A stretch of 40,532 nucleotides of DNA from Pseudomonadota bacterium (GTDB taxonomy: Bacteria > Pseudomonadota > Alphaproteobacteria > Sphingomonadales > Sphingomonadaceae): the NCBI GenBank assembly GCA_023400405.1, contig JAEXFD010000029.1:1-40532 (forward strand), given 5' to 3'. The position numbers and the translations under genes are program-made. The notes below the pieces were generated by a model. The model was given only the letters and a program-made list of their open reading frames with translations. It ran no database searches and was not told where the DNA came from. Each line of letters begins with the position of its first letter. Position 1 is the stretch's first letter. Below, in pieces: positions 1-7,541 of the stretch.

Positions 1-334
1 GGCCATTGTCGTAACGGCCTTGCACGGTCACCACATTGCCCGATCCGACGGTGCTGGCGCCCTCGCGCCCGGCATCGACCAGCGTGCGGCCGCTGCCATC
101 CTGCAGTACGAAGCGATCGCCATAGACCTCGGCGACGCGGCCCTTGGCCGTGACGATGCCGCTGCTCTGCCCCAGCTTGGCGATCGCGGTGGGGACGGTG
201 GGGGCCATCTCGACCGAAGGCCGGCTCAGCGACGCAGCGCCGACACCGCCGGCGGCCCCCAGTGCGAGGAGCGCGACGGCGCCCGCTCCGATCTTGCTCC
301 GCGGCGAAAGGCGGGGTTTCTTCCAATCGACCAT
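1..334 (-). CDS. Membrane-anchored OB-fold (YgiW/YdeI BOF-like) protein, partial
   Basis: The reading frame opens at ATG 334-332 and stays open to the left window edge, so the C-terminus is missing. AAGGAG lies a short distance upstream of the ATG and supports this start. The visible 111 residues begin MVDWKKPRLSPRSK, a positively charged start, then an Ala/Gly-rich hydrophobic segment at about 16-34 that looks like a signal anchor or uncleaved signal. From about residue 60 the pattern GIVTAKGRVAEVYGDRFVLQ, then DGSGRTLVDAG, then NVVTVQGRYDNG resembles the small beta-barrel of periplasmic BOF proteins such as YgiW: alternating strands, D-G-S-G, then V-T-V-x-G-x-x-D. The gene is divergent from a QseB/PmrA-type two-component pair across 111 bases. 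Fold assignment is inference from pattern; function is unknown, possibly envelope stress. Confidence 0.6.
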   Translation of the reverse strand, partial: MVDWKKPRLSPRSKIGAGAVALLALGAAGGVGAASLSRPSVEMAPTVPTAIAKLGQSSGIVTAKGRVAEVYGDRFVLQDGSGRTLVDAGREGASTVGSGNVVTVQGRYDNG

Positions 335-393
335 TTGCTCAACTCCTTTGCTTGTCGACTGGAGCCTGGATAGCGAGTCGCATCCGACCCCCG

Positions 394-423
394 CTGAACC
401 CGGCGGTTCAGTTTCGGTTTAAG
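394..423. promoter_or_regulatory. Candidate operator in front of the two-component genes
   Basis: CTGAACC (394-400) and GGTTCAG (405-411) form a perfect 7-base inverted repeat around CGGC. Overlapping it, TTCAG (407-411) and TTTAA (418-422) are spaced 11 bases start to start, the direct half-site spacing used by PmrA/QseB-type regulators. The site ends 22 bases before the response regulator ATG. It could be an autoregulatory site serving both divergent genes. This is sequence pattern plus family knowledge, with no direct proof of binding. Confidence 0.4.
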
Positions 424-445
424 CCGGGAGAATAGGCGAGAACGC

Positions 446-1114
446 ATGCGCATCCTGCTGGTAGAAGACGATCCCGATCTGGGTCCGGCCATCGCCCGGG
501 CCTTGCGCGCCGAGCATTGTGCGGTCGATCTGGTCGCCGACGGCATCGACGCGCAGCACCTGGGCGAGACCGAGCAATATGACGCTGCGGTGCTCGATCT
601 CGGCCTGCCGGGGCGGACCGGGGCCGAGATCCTCGCCGCCTGGCGCACCGCTGACCGCGCGCTGCCGGTGCTGGTGCTCACCGCCCGCGAAGCCTGGGCT
701 GACAAGGTCGCGGCGTTCAAGGCCGGGGCGGACGACTATCTGACCAAGCCGTTCCGCGTCGAGGAGCTGATGATGCGCCTGCGCGCGTTGGTCCGCCGCG
801 CGGCGGGGCACGTCCAGCTGCGCATCGCCTGCGGCCCGCTCGCCTTCGAGAGCCAGACCGGCCAGTTCGAGCTCGACGGGCTGCCGCTCCGCCTCACCGC
901 CTTCGAATGGCGGGTGCTCTCGCAGCTCATCCTGCGCCGGGACATTGTCGTCGAGCGGCTCGACCTGCTCGAGCGTGTCTATGAAGGGGACGCCGATGTC
1001 GATTCGAACAGCCTCGAAGTGATCATCGGGCGATTGCGGCGAAAGATCGGGGCCGAGCGGATCGAAACGGTGCGCGGGCGCGGCTATCGCCTGGTGTGCG
1101 GAGGCGGCGAGTGA
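446..1114 (+). CDS. OmpR-family response regulator (QseB/PmrA-like)
   Basis: A 222-residue two-domain transcription regulator. The N-terminal receiver (about 1-115) has the acidic pair D8-D9, phospho-acceptor D51 in VLDLGLPG, T79 in VLTAR and K101 in LTKPF. The C-terminal winged helix (about 125-220) has the usual LRLTAFEWRVLSQL opening, LLERVYEG, and the recognition-helix region DVDSNSLEVIIGRLRRKI. AGGCGAG precedes the ATG. The stop codon overlaps the GTG start of the sensor kinase, so the two are translationally coupled. It should receive phosphate from that kinase and bind DNA. The divergent OB-fold gene and an 11-base-periodic repeat upstream suggest autoregulation of the QseB/PmrA type. 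The signal is not evident from sequence. Confidence 0.93.
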   Translation: MRILLVEDDPDLGPAIARALRAEHCAVDLVADGIDAQHLGETEQYDAAVLDLGLPGRTGAEILAAWRTADRALPVLVLTAREAWADKVAAFKAGADDYLTKPFRVEELMMRLRALVRRAAGHVQLRIACGPLAFESQTGQFELDGLPLRLTAFEWRVLSQLILRRDIVVERLDLLERVYEGDADVDSNSLEVIIGRLRRKIGAERIETVRGRGYRLVCGGGE

Positions 1115-2424
1115 AGCGGCTTTCGCTGCGCAGCCGGATGCTGGCGCTCTCGCTGCTCGCCACCGGCATCGCACTGGCGATCGCCGGCTGGGTGATGGTC
1201 GGCGCGCTCGGCCGCTTCGCCACCGAAGGGATCGACCGCCGCCTCGACGCGCAGCTCGCGCTGCTCGCCAGCACCGTGATGCCGGACGGCCGGGTCGATC
1301 GGGAGCGGATGGAACGGGTGCGCGGTGCGCTCGACGCCGGCCATGGCTGGCGCTGGCGCATCGCAGGCCCCCGCGGGACGATCGGATCGACGGATTTTCC
1401 CGAGTTCGACGCGCCCCCCGAAGGCTTGCACCCGGTGCCGCCGGGCGCGCCGCCGCATCCCCGCGGCCCGCGGCCGGCCGACGGTCGCGATGGCGATGGC
1501 GCGGTGCATGCCCGCCAGCTCGTGATCGCCACCGGCGCCGGCCCGGTGACGCTGACCGCCGCGGCGCCCGCAGCCGTGATCCGGCAACCCGTGCGCGCGG
1601 CGCTGGTGCCGCTGGTCGTCACGGTCGCGGTGCTGGCGCTGGTGTTCGCGCTGGCGGCCTGGGTGCAGTTGAGGCTTGCGCTTCGGCCGATCATCGCCCT
1701 GCGCGACCAGGTCACCGATATCCGGCTCGGCCGGCGCGCGCGCGTCGAGGACGAGCAACCGGCCGAGTTGCAGCCGCTGGCGAGCGAGCTGAATGCGCTC
1801 GCTGCCGACAATGAAGCGACGCTGGCCGCGGCCCGCAGCGCGGCCGCGAATCTGGCGCATGCGCTCAAGACGCCGGTCGCCACCATGCGACTGACGCTCG
1901 CGGATGTGCCGGCCGCCCAGATGCAGCTCGAACGGATCGACACGCTGATTCGCCACCATCTCGCCGGCGCCAGGGCCAGCGCGATCAATCGGCGGGCCGC
2001 GACGCCCGTCGCGGCGGCCATCGCCGATCTTGCGGCCGCGGTGCGGGCGCTCCACCCTGGCATCGCGCTATCCCTCGATGTCGACGAAAGCGTGCAGGTG
2101 CCGGTCGATCCCCACGACCTCACCGAAATGCTCGGCAACCTCCTCGACAACGCCGCCCGCCACGCCCGCGGCCGGGTCGCGTTCACCGCGCGCGTCGAGG
2201 ATGGGGAAGTCCGCCTCGCGATCGCCGATGACGGGCCGGGCATCCCCGCCGATCGCCGGGTGCTGGCGATGAGTCCCGGCGTCCGGCTCGATGAGGGGCC
2301 GGTCGGCGACGGCTTCGGCCTGTCGATCGTGCGCGAGCTGGTGCGGCTCTATCGCGGATCCTTCCGGCTGGGCGAAAGCGAATGGGGTGGACTGCTCGCG
2401 GAGATTTCGTTTCCGCGCCGGTGA
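1111..2424 (+). CDS. Sensor histidine kinase (EnvZ/PmrB class)
   Basis: The chosen start is GTG at 1111, overlapping the regulator stop as GTGA, giving 437 residues; an upstream GTG at 1096 in the same frame is less likely. TM1 spans about 10-33. A periplasmic sensor region of about 130 residues includes a Pro/Gly/His-rich stretch at 101-132. TM2 is at about 164-190 and is followed by a HAMP-like linker. The H-box is NLAHALKTPVATMR with phospho-acceptor H250. The ATPase domain shows the N-box LGNLLDNAARHA, G1 DDGPGIP and G2 DGFGLSIVREL. It probably autophosphorylates and passes phosphate to the upstream regulator. The sensor loop has no acidic cluster like that of PhoQ, so the ligand cannot be inferred. 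Confidence 0.92.
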   Translation: MKRLSLRSRMLALSLLATGIALAIAGWVMVGALGRFATEGIDRRLDAQLALLASTVMPDGRVDRERMERVRGALDAGHGWRWRIAGPRGTIGSTDFPEFDAPPEGLHPVPPGAPPHPRGPRPADGRDGDGAVHARQLVIATGAGPVTLTAAAPAAVIRQPVRAALVPLVVTVAVLALVFALAAWVQLRLALRPIIALRDQVTDIRLGRRARVEDEQPAELQPLASELNALAADNEATLAAARSAAANLAHALKTPVATMRLTLADVPAAQMQLERIDTLIRHHLAGARASAINRRAATPVAAAIADLAAAVRALHPGIALSLDVDESVQVPVDPHDLTEMLGNLLDNAARHARGRVAFTARVEDGEVRLAIADDGPGIPADRRVLAMSPGVRLDEGPVGDGFGLSIVRELVRLYRGSFRLGESEWGGLLAEISFPRR

Positions 2425-2489
2425 TTCGGCGGTCGCCGGTTGCATCGGCGCGGCAATTCCACGATCACGCGCGAAGCTGGAGGATGCCC

Positions 2490-3602
2490 ATGAAAACCCG
2501 TGCCGCCGTCGCCTTCGAAGCCAAGCAGCCGCTCGAGATCGTCGAGCTTGACCTGGAAGGGCCCAAAGCGGGCGAGGTGCTGGTCGAGATCATGGCGACC
2601 GGCATCTGCCATACCGATGCGTACACGCTGGACGGGTTCGACAGCGAAGGCATCTTCCCCTCGGTGCTGGGCCATGAAGGCGCCGGCATCGTTCGCGAAG
2701 TGGGCGCCGGCGTCACCAGCGTGAAGCCCGGCGATCACGTCATCCCGCTCTACACCCCCGAATGCCGCCAGTGTAAGTCGTGCCTCTCGGGCAAGACCAA
2801 TTTGTGCACCGCGATCCGCGCCACCCAGGGCAAGGGCCTGATGCCCGACGGCACCACCCGCTTCAGCTACAAGGGCCAGCCAATCTTCCATTACATGGGC
2901 TGCTCGACCTTCTCGAACTTCACCGTGCTGCCCGAAATTGCCGTGGCGAAGATCCGCGAGGACGCGCCGTTCCAGACCAGCTGCTATATCGGCTGCGGCG
3001 TCACCACCGGCGTCGGCGCGGTGGTCAACACCGCCAAGGTGCAGGTGGGCGAGACCGTCGTCGTGTTCGGCCTGGGCGGGATCGGCCTCAACGTGATCCA
3101 AGGGGCGCGGCTGGCGGGCGCAGCCCAGGTCATCGGCATCGACGTCAACCCGGACCGCGAGGAATGGGGCCGCAAGTTCGGCATGACCCATTTCCTCAAT
3201 ACCAAGGGCATGTCGCGCGAGCAGATCGTCGCCAGGGTGGTCGAGCTGACCGATGGCGGCGCCGACTACAGCTTCGATGCGACCGGCAATACCGAGGTGA
3301 TGCGCACCGCGCTCGAATGCTGCCATCGCGGCTGGGGCGAATCGATCATCATCGGCGTGGCCGAGGCGGGCAAGGAGATCGCCACCCGCCCGTTCCAGCT
3401 GGTCACCGGCCGCGTCTGGAAGGGCACTGCGTTCGGCGGCGCCAAGGGCCGGACCGACGTGCCGAAGATCGTCGACTGGTACATGAACGGCAAGATCGCG
3501 ATCGATCCGATGATCACGCACGTGCTCACGCTGGAAGAGATCAATAAGGGCTTCGACCTGATGCATGCGGGCGAGAGCATCCGCAGCGTCGTCGTGTATT
3601 GA
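2490..3602 (+). CDS. frmA: S-(hydroxymethyl)glutathione dehydrogenase (class III ADH)
   Basis: A zinc- and NAD-dependent enzyme that oxidises S-hydroxymethylglutathione, the spontaneous formaldehyde-glutathione adduct, to S-formylglutathione; the family also reduces S-nitrosoglutathione. Length is 370 residues, normal for class III. GGAGG ends 6 bases before ATG 2490, which favours it over the ATG at 2484. Catalytic zinc ligands are C40, H62 with E63, and C169. The structural zinc loop has C92, C95, C98 and C106. The nucleotide-binding motif GLGGIG is at 194-199. R110 sits where class III enzymes keep the anion-binding arginine. It begins a cluster with a VOC protein and fghA. Only 65 bases separate it from the kinase gene, so read-through from the two-component operon is possible. 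Confidence 0.96.
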   Translation: MKTRAAVAFEAKQPLEIVELDLEGPKAGEVLVEIMATGICHTDAYTLDGFDSEGIFPSVLGHEGAGIVREVGAGVTSVKPGDHVIPLYTPECRQCKSCLSGKTNLCTAIRATQGKGLMPDGTTRFSYKGQPIFHYMGCSTFSNFTVLPEIAVAKIREDAPFQTSCYIGCGVTTGVGAVVNTAKVQVGETVVVFGLGGIGLNVIQGARLAGAAQVIGIDVNPDREEWGRKFGMTHFLNTKGMSREQIVARVVELTDGGADYSFDATGNTEVMRTALECCHRGWGESIIIGVAEAGKEIATRPFQLVTGRVWKGTAFGGAKGRTDVPKIVDWYMNGKIAIDPMITHVLTLEEINKGFDLMHAGESIRSVVVY

Positions 3603-3622
3603 GACCGGCAAGGGAGCAATCC

Positions 3623-4021
3623 ATGTTCAATCACATCATGGTCGGATCGAACGACCTCGATCGATCGCGCGCCTTTTACTCTGCCGTGCTGGGGACCCTC
3701 GGCTTCGCCGGCGAGCCACTCCTCAACGTCGCCGCGAGCGGGCACCGGCGGCTGTTCTACCGGCACAACGGGGGCACCTTCTGCGTGTCGGAGCCGATCG
3801 ACGATCAGCCGGCGACGTTCGCCAATGGCGGCACGATTGCATTCAAATGCAGCTCGCCCGAACAGGTGAAGCAGTTCCACGACGTCGCGGTGGCGCATGG
3901 CGGCACGTCGATCGAGCAACCGCCCGGGCCGCGCGACGCGGGCCCGCTCGGGACGATGCACCTGAGCTATGTCCGCGATCCGGACGGCAACAAGCTGTGC
4001 GGGATCTACCGGCCGGCATGA
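3623..4021 (+). CDS. VOC (glyoxalase/dioxygenase-fold) family protein
   Basis: A 132-residue protein with the paired beta-alpha-beta-beta-beta layout of the vicinal oxygen chelate superfamily: MFNHIMVGSNDLDRSRAFYS opens module one and the C-terminal module ends in RDPDGNKLCGIYRPA. Relative to glyoxalase I-type metal sites, H4 is kept, the histidine usually found in the HIAF-like strand is T71, and the glutamate usually after GNK-hydrophobic is C126. A normal four-ligand metal site is therefore not obvious. The start follows GGGAG by a few bases. It lies 20 bases after frmA and overlaps fghA by ATGA, so a role in handling glutathione thioesters or formaldehyde is suggested by context only. The true substrate is unknown. 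Confidence 0.82.
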   Translation: MFNHIMVGSNDLDRSRAFYSAVLGTLGFAGEPLLNVAASGHRRLFYRHNGGTFCVSEPIDDQPATFANGGTIAFKCSSPEQVKQFHDVAVAHGGTSIEQPPGPRDAGPLGTMHLSYVRDPDGNKLCGIYRPA

Positions 4022-4857
4022 CCATCGAGACGATTTCGGCCAATCGATCGCATGGCGGCGTCCAGGGGGTGTATCGCCACGCGTCGAGCGCCACGGGGAC
4101 CGACATGGTCTTCTCGGCGTTCGTGCCCGATCATGCGCCGGGCGCCGAGCTGCCGGTGCTATGGTATCTCTCCGGCCTCACTTGCACCCACGCCAATGTG
4201 ACCGAAAAGGGCGAATATCGGCGGGCCTGCGTCGAGGCCGGCATCGTCTTCGTGGCGCCGGATACCAGTCCGCGCGGCGAAGGCGTGCCCGACATGCCCG
4301 ACTATGACTTCGGCCAGGGCGCCGGCTTCTATCTCGACGCGACCGAGGCGCCCTGGGCGACGCACTTCCGGATGCGCAGCTATGTCGAGGATGAGCTGCC
4401 TGCGCTGATCGGCGCCGAGTTCCCCGCCGACATGGCGCGGCAGGGAATCACCGGCCATTCGATGGGCGGGCATGGCGCGCTCACGATCGCGTTGCGCAAT
4501 CCGGGACGCTTTCGCAGCGTCTCGGCCTTCGCGCCGATCGCCGCGCCGAGCCAGGTGCCCTGGGGGCAGAAGGCACTGGCCGGCTATCTCGGCGAGAACC
4601 CCGCCGCCTGGCGCGCGCACGACGCCGTGGCGCTGATCGAGGATGGCGCGCGCCTGCCTGAGCTCCTCGTCGATACCGGCACCGCCGATCCGTTCCTGGA
4701 GAAGGAACTGCGCCCCGACCTGCTCGAGGCGGCGTGCCGGGAGGCCGGCATCGCGCTCACCCAGCGGCTCCAGCCTGGCTATGACCATAGCTATTATTTC
4801 GTCTCGACCTTCCTCGCCGAGCATGTCGCCTGGCATGCGGAGCGCCTGAAGGCATGA
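4018..4857 (+). CDS. fghA: S-formylglutathione hydrolase
   Basis: A 279-residue alpha/beta hydrolase of the esterase D family, hydrolysing S-formylglutathione to formate and glutathione and so completing the step begun by frmA. The nucleophile is S148 in GHSMGG; D224 in DTGTADPF and H257 in GYDHSYYF complete the triad. The oxyanion-side motif LSGLTCTHANVTEKG is typical of the family, as is the PDTSPRG segment. The start ATG shares ATGA with the VOC gene stop, and its own stop overlaps the next ATG in the same way, which is strong evidence for a single coupled transcript. It is a cytoplasmic detoxification enzyme. Confidence 0.96.
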   Translation: MTIETISANRSHGGVQGVYRHASSATGTDMVFSAFVPDHAPGAELPVLWYLSGLTCTHANVTEKGEYRRACVEAGIVFVAPDTSPRGEGVPDMPDYDFGQGAGFYLDATEAPWATHFRMRSYVEDELPALIGAEFPADMARQGITGHSMGGHGALTIALRNPGRFRSVSAFAPIAAPSQVPWGQKALAGYLGENPAAWRAHDAVALIEDGARLPELLVDTGTADPFLEKELRPDLLEAACREAGIALTQRLQPGYDHSYYFVSTFLAEHVAWHAERLKA

Positions 4858-6074
4858 GCGATTTCGACGTGCTGATCGTCGGGGCCGGCCATGCCGGCGC
4901 CCAGGCCGCGATCGCGCTTCGGCAGAACAAGTTCGAGGGCAGCATCGCCATGATCGGCGACGAGCCCGAACTGCCCTATGAGCGGCCGCCGCTTTCGAAG
5001 GAGTATCTCGCCGGCGACAAGCCGTTCGAGCGGCTGCTGATCCGCCAGCCCGGCTTCTGGGAAGAGCGGCAAGTGACGATGCTTCGCGGCAGAACCGTCG
5101 ACACCGTCGATCCCGTCGCGCACCGCGTCGGCGCGAACGGCGAGTCGATCGGCTATCGCTGGCTGGTCTGGGCGGCCGGCGGCAAGCCGCGGCGGCTCGC
5201 CTGCACCGGCGGCGATCTGGCGGGCGTGCATAGCGTGCGAACGCGCGCGGACGTCGATGCGATGATCGCCGAGCTTGCCGGCGTGAAGCGAGTCGCGGTG
5301 ATCGGTGGCGGCTATATCGGGTTGGAAGCGGCGGCGGTGCTGACCAAGCTCGGCAAGCAGGTCGTCGTGCTCGAAGCCCAGGACCGCGTCCTCGCCCGGG
5401 TCGCCGGAGCGCCGCTCTCGCGCTTCTTCGAAGCCGAGCATCGCGCGCATGGCGTCGATATCCGCCTCGGCGTTCAGGTCGATCATCTCGAAGGGGAGCG
5501 GCGGGTCGCCGCCGTGCGGCTCGCGGGCGGTGAGCGGATCGAGGCCGACATGGCTATCGTCGGCATCGGCATCGAGCCTGCGGTGGCACCGCTGCTCGAT
5601 GCCGGTGCCGCCGGGGGCAATGGCGTGCTGGTCGATGCGCAGTGCCGCACCAGCCTGCCGGACATCCTGGCGTCGGGCGATTGCGCGCTCCACGTCAACG
5701 CCTTTGCCGGCGACCGCGCGATCCGCCTCGAATCGGTGCAGAACGCCACCGATCAGGCCACGGTCGCCGCGAAGACGATCCTCGGCATCGAGGCGAGCTA
5801 TGACGCGGTGCCGTGGTTCTGGTCGAACCAATATGACCTGAAGCTGCAGACCGTGGGCATTTCCGCGGGCCATGACGGCATCGTCGTGCGCGGCGATCCG
5901 GCTACGCGCAGCTTTTCGGTGATCTATCTCCGCGAGAGCCGCGTGATCGCGCTGGACTGCGTCAACATGACCAAGGATTATGTCCAGGGGCGCAAGCTCA
6001 TCATCGAGGGCACGCGGCTCGATCCGGAGCGGCTTGCTGATGCCGGCGTACCGCTCAAGGAAATGGCTGCCTGA
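4854..6074 (+). CDS. NAD(P)H-dependent FAD ferredoxin reductase (rhodocoxin/putidaredoxin reductase type)
   Basis: A 406-residue pyridine-nucleotide-disulfide family reductase without the redox CxxxxC pair. The FAD-binding GAGHAG motif is at 10-15, the NAD(P)H-binding GGGYIG at 151-156, and the second FAD motif near TSLPDILASGDCA. The C-terminal reductase domain (WFWSNQYDLKLQ) is typical of enzymes that pass electrons to a [2Fe-2S] ferredoxin or rubredoxin for P450s or Rieske dioxygenases. No ferredoxin, P450 or oxygenase gene is in the window, so its partner is elsewhere. The 4-base overlap with fghA ties it to the formaldehyde cluster, which may indicate oxidative demethylation producing formaldehyde; that link is inference. 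Confidence 0.88.
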   Translation: MSDFDVLIVGAGHAGAQAAIALRQNKFEGSIAMIGDEPELPYERPPLSKEYLAGDKPFERLLIRQPGFWEERQVTMLRGRTVDTVDPVAHRVGANGESIGYRWLVWAAGGKPRRLACTGGDLAGVHSVRTRADVDAMIAELAGVKRVAVIGGGYIGLEAAAVLTKLGKQVVVLEAQDRVLARVAGAPLSRFFEAEHRAHGVDIRLGVQVDHLEGERRVAAVRLAGGERIEADMAIVGIGIEPAVAPLLDAGAAGGNGVLVDAQCRTSLPDILASGDCALHVNAFAGDRAIRLESVQNATDQATVAAKTILGIEASYDAVPWFWSNQYDLKLQTVGISAGHDGIVVRGDPATRSFSVIYLRESRVIALDCVNMTKDYVQGRKLIIEGTRLDPERLADAGVPLKEMAA

Positions 6075-6098
6075 CGCTCCGGAGGGAACGAAGACACA

Positions 6099-6989
6099 AT
6101 GCTGAAGAAGCTTTTCGGCGCCGCTGCCGGCGCGTTGCTAGCCCTTCTTTCCGGCGCCGCCTTGGCCCAGCCCGTGCAGAAGGATGCCGATCCGGCGCTA
6201 TGGGTCGTCAAGGATGCCGACACGACGATCTATCTGTTCGGGACCGTGCACGTCCTGAAGCCGGGGCTGAGCTGGTTCGATGAGGTCGTGAAGGCCGCCT
6301 TCGACAAGAGCGACGAAGTTGCCCTGGAATTGATCGAGCCCGACGCGGCGGCGATGCAGGCGCTGCTGTTCAAGACCGCAGTGGCGAGTGGCGGCCCCTC
6401 GCTGACCGAGAAGCTGCCGGCGGACAAGCGCGCTGCCTTCGCCAAGGAACTCGCCGATCTCGGCCTGCCGCCCGCAGGGCTCGATCGCTACGAGCCCTGG
6501 TTCGCCGCGATGACGCTGAGCGTTGCCCCGCTCCAGAAGCTCGGATGGGATCCGAACGGCGGCGCCGAGCGCACGATCACCAACGCCGCCAAGGCCGCGA
6601 AAAAGCCGCTGATCGGGCTTGAAACCGCGGAACAGCAACTCGGCTATTTCGATACGCTGCCCGAGGCGCTCCAGATCAAGTTCCTCACCTCGGTGATCGA
6701 CGACTATGCCGAGACGGGCCCCAAGCTCGACAAGATGGTCGCGCTGTGGGCTGCGGGGGATTCCGATGCGCTGGGCCGGGAGCTCAATGCGGAAATGCGC
6801 AAGACGCCGGAAATCGGCAACGTGCTGCTGGCCCAGCGCAACGCCCGTTGGGCCGAATGGATCGAGAAGCGCATGGCGAAGCCCGGCACGGTTTTCCTCG
6901 CGGTCGGCGCCGGGCACCTAGCCGGCAAGGACAGCGTGCAGGCACAGCTCGCCAGGCACGGCATCAGGGCTGTGCGCATCCGATATTGA
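6099..6989 (+). CDS. TraB/GumN family secreted protein
   Basis: A 296-residue protein with a clear signal peptide (MLKKLFGAAAGALLALLSGA, probable cleavage after ALAQ), so periplasmic or exported. After it comes PALWVVKDADTTIYLFGTVH, with the G-T-V-H motif typical of TraB/GumN proteins, and the C-terminal strand FLAVGAGHLAGKDSVQAQL, which holds the second conserved G-x-x-H. These paired histidine motifs resemble the putative metalloprotease site of Tiki/TraB proteins. It lies 24 bases downstream of the reductase gene on the same strand and GGAGGGAA is present before the ATG. Its biological role is uncertain. Confidence 0.85.
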   Translation: MLKKLFGAAAGALLALLSGAALAQPVQKDADPALWVVKDADTTIYLFGTVHVLKPGLSWFDEVVKAAFDKSDEVALELIEPDAAAMQALLFKTAVASGGPSLTEKLPADKRAAFAKELADLGLPPAGLDRYEPWFAAMTLSVAPLQKLGWDPNGGAERTITNAAKAAKKPLIGLETAEQQLGYFDTLPEALQIKFLTSVIDDYAETGPKLDKMVALWAAGDSDALGRELNAEMRKTPEIGNVLLAQRNARWAEWIEKRMAKPGTVFLAVGAGHLAGKDSVQAQLARHGIRAVRIRY

Positions 6990-7054
6990 TACCGGCCACG
7001 GAGCCGGGCAGGGATCGGCGCGTTGGCTCGGTCCCTCCCGCGGAGAATGCACTG

Positions 7055-7534
7055 ATGGCGAAGCCCCGTCCCCTTCTCGGCCTGGCCGCCGGCATCGCCG
7101 CGGGGCTCGTCGCATCGGCGGCGATGGCCGCGTTCCAGAGCCAGGCGAGCAAGTTGCTCCCGGACGAAGGCAGCAAAGACGAGCCGGCGACGGTGAAGGC
7201 CGCCGATCGGGCCAGCGAGGTCGTGACCGGCGAGGCCGTGCCCGAGCCCTATCGCGAGCCGGCGGGGCAGGCGGTGCATTACGTCACCGGCGCGGTGCTT
7301 GGCGGCATCTATGGGCTCATCACCGAATACAAGCCCGAAGCGAGCGCGGGGTTCGGCAGCGCCTATGGGGTCGTCACCTCGGCACTGCTCGACGAGGGCG
7401 CGGTGCCGGCGGCCGGGCTGGGGCCGGCGCTGGGCGACGCCCCCGTGGCGACTCATGTCTACGGGGTTGCCGCGCATCTGGTCTATGGCGTGGTGCTGGA
7501 AGGCGTGCGCTGGCTGATCGCCGGCAAGCGCTGA
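7055..7534 (+). CDS. Small membrane protein, DUF1440/YagU-like
   Basis: A 159-residue protein starting at ATG 7055, with GGAGA about 8 bases upstream. Hydrophobic stretches are at about 6-24 (GLAAGIAAGLVASAAMAAF), 76-90 (YVTGAVLGGIYGLIT), 101-112 and 135-155 (GVAAHLVYGVVLEGVRWLIA), consistent with three or four membrane segments. A soluble acidic loop (about 33-65) sits between the first two. The layout with paired small-residue helices and the phrase HxxYG resembles DUF1440 inner-membrane proteins, but this is pattern recognition only. It is 65 bases after the TraB gene and convergent with the exonuclease gene 7 bases further on. No function is assigned. Confidence 0.7.
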   Translation: MAKPRPLLGLAAGIAAGLVASAAMAAFQSQASKLLPDEGSKDEPATVKAADRASEVVTGEAVPEPYREPAGQAVHYVTGAVLGGIYGLITEYKPEASAGFGSAYGVVTSALLDEGAVPAAGLGPALGDAPVATHVYGVAAHLVYGVVLEGVRWLIAGKR

Positions 7535-7541
7535 ACTGGAT

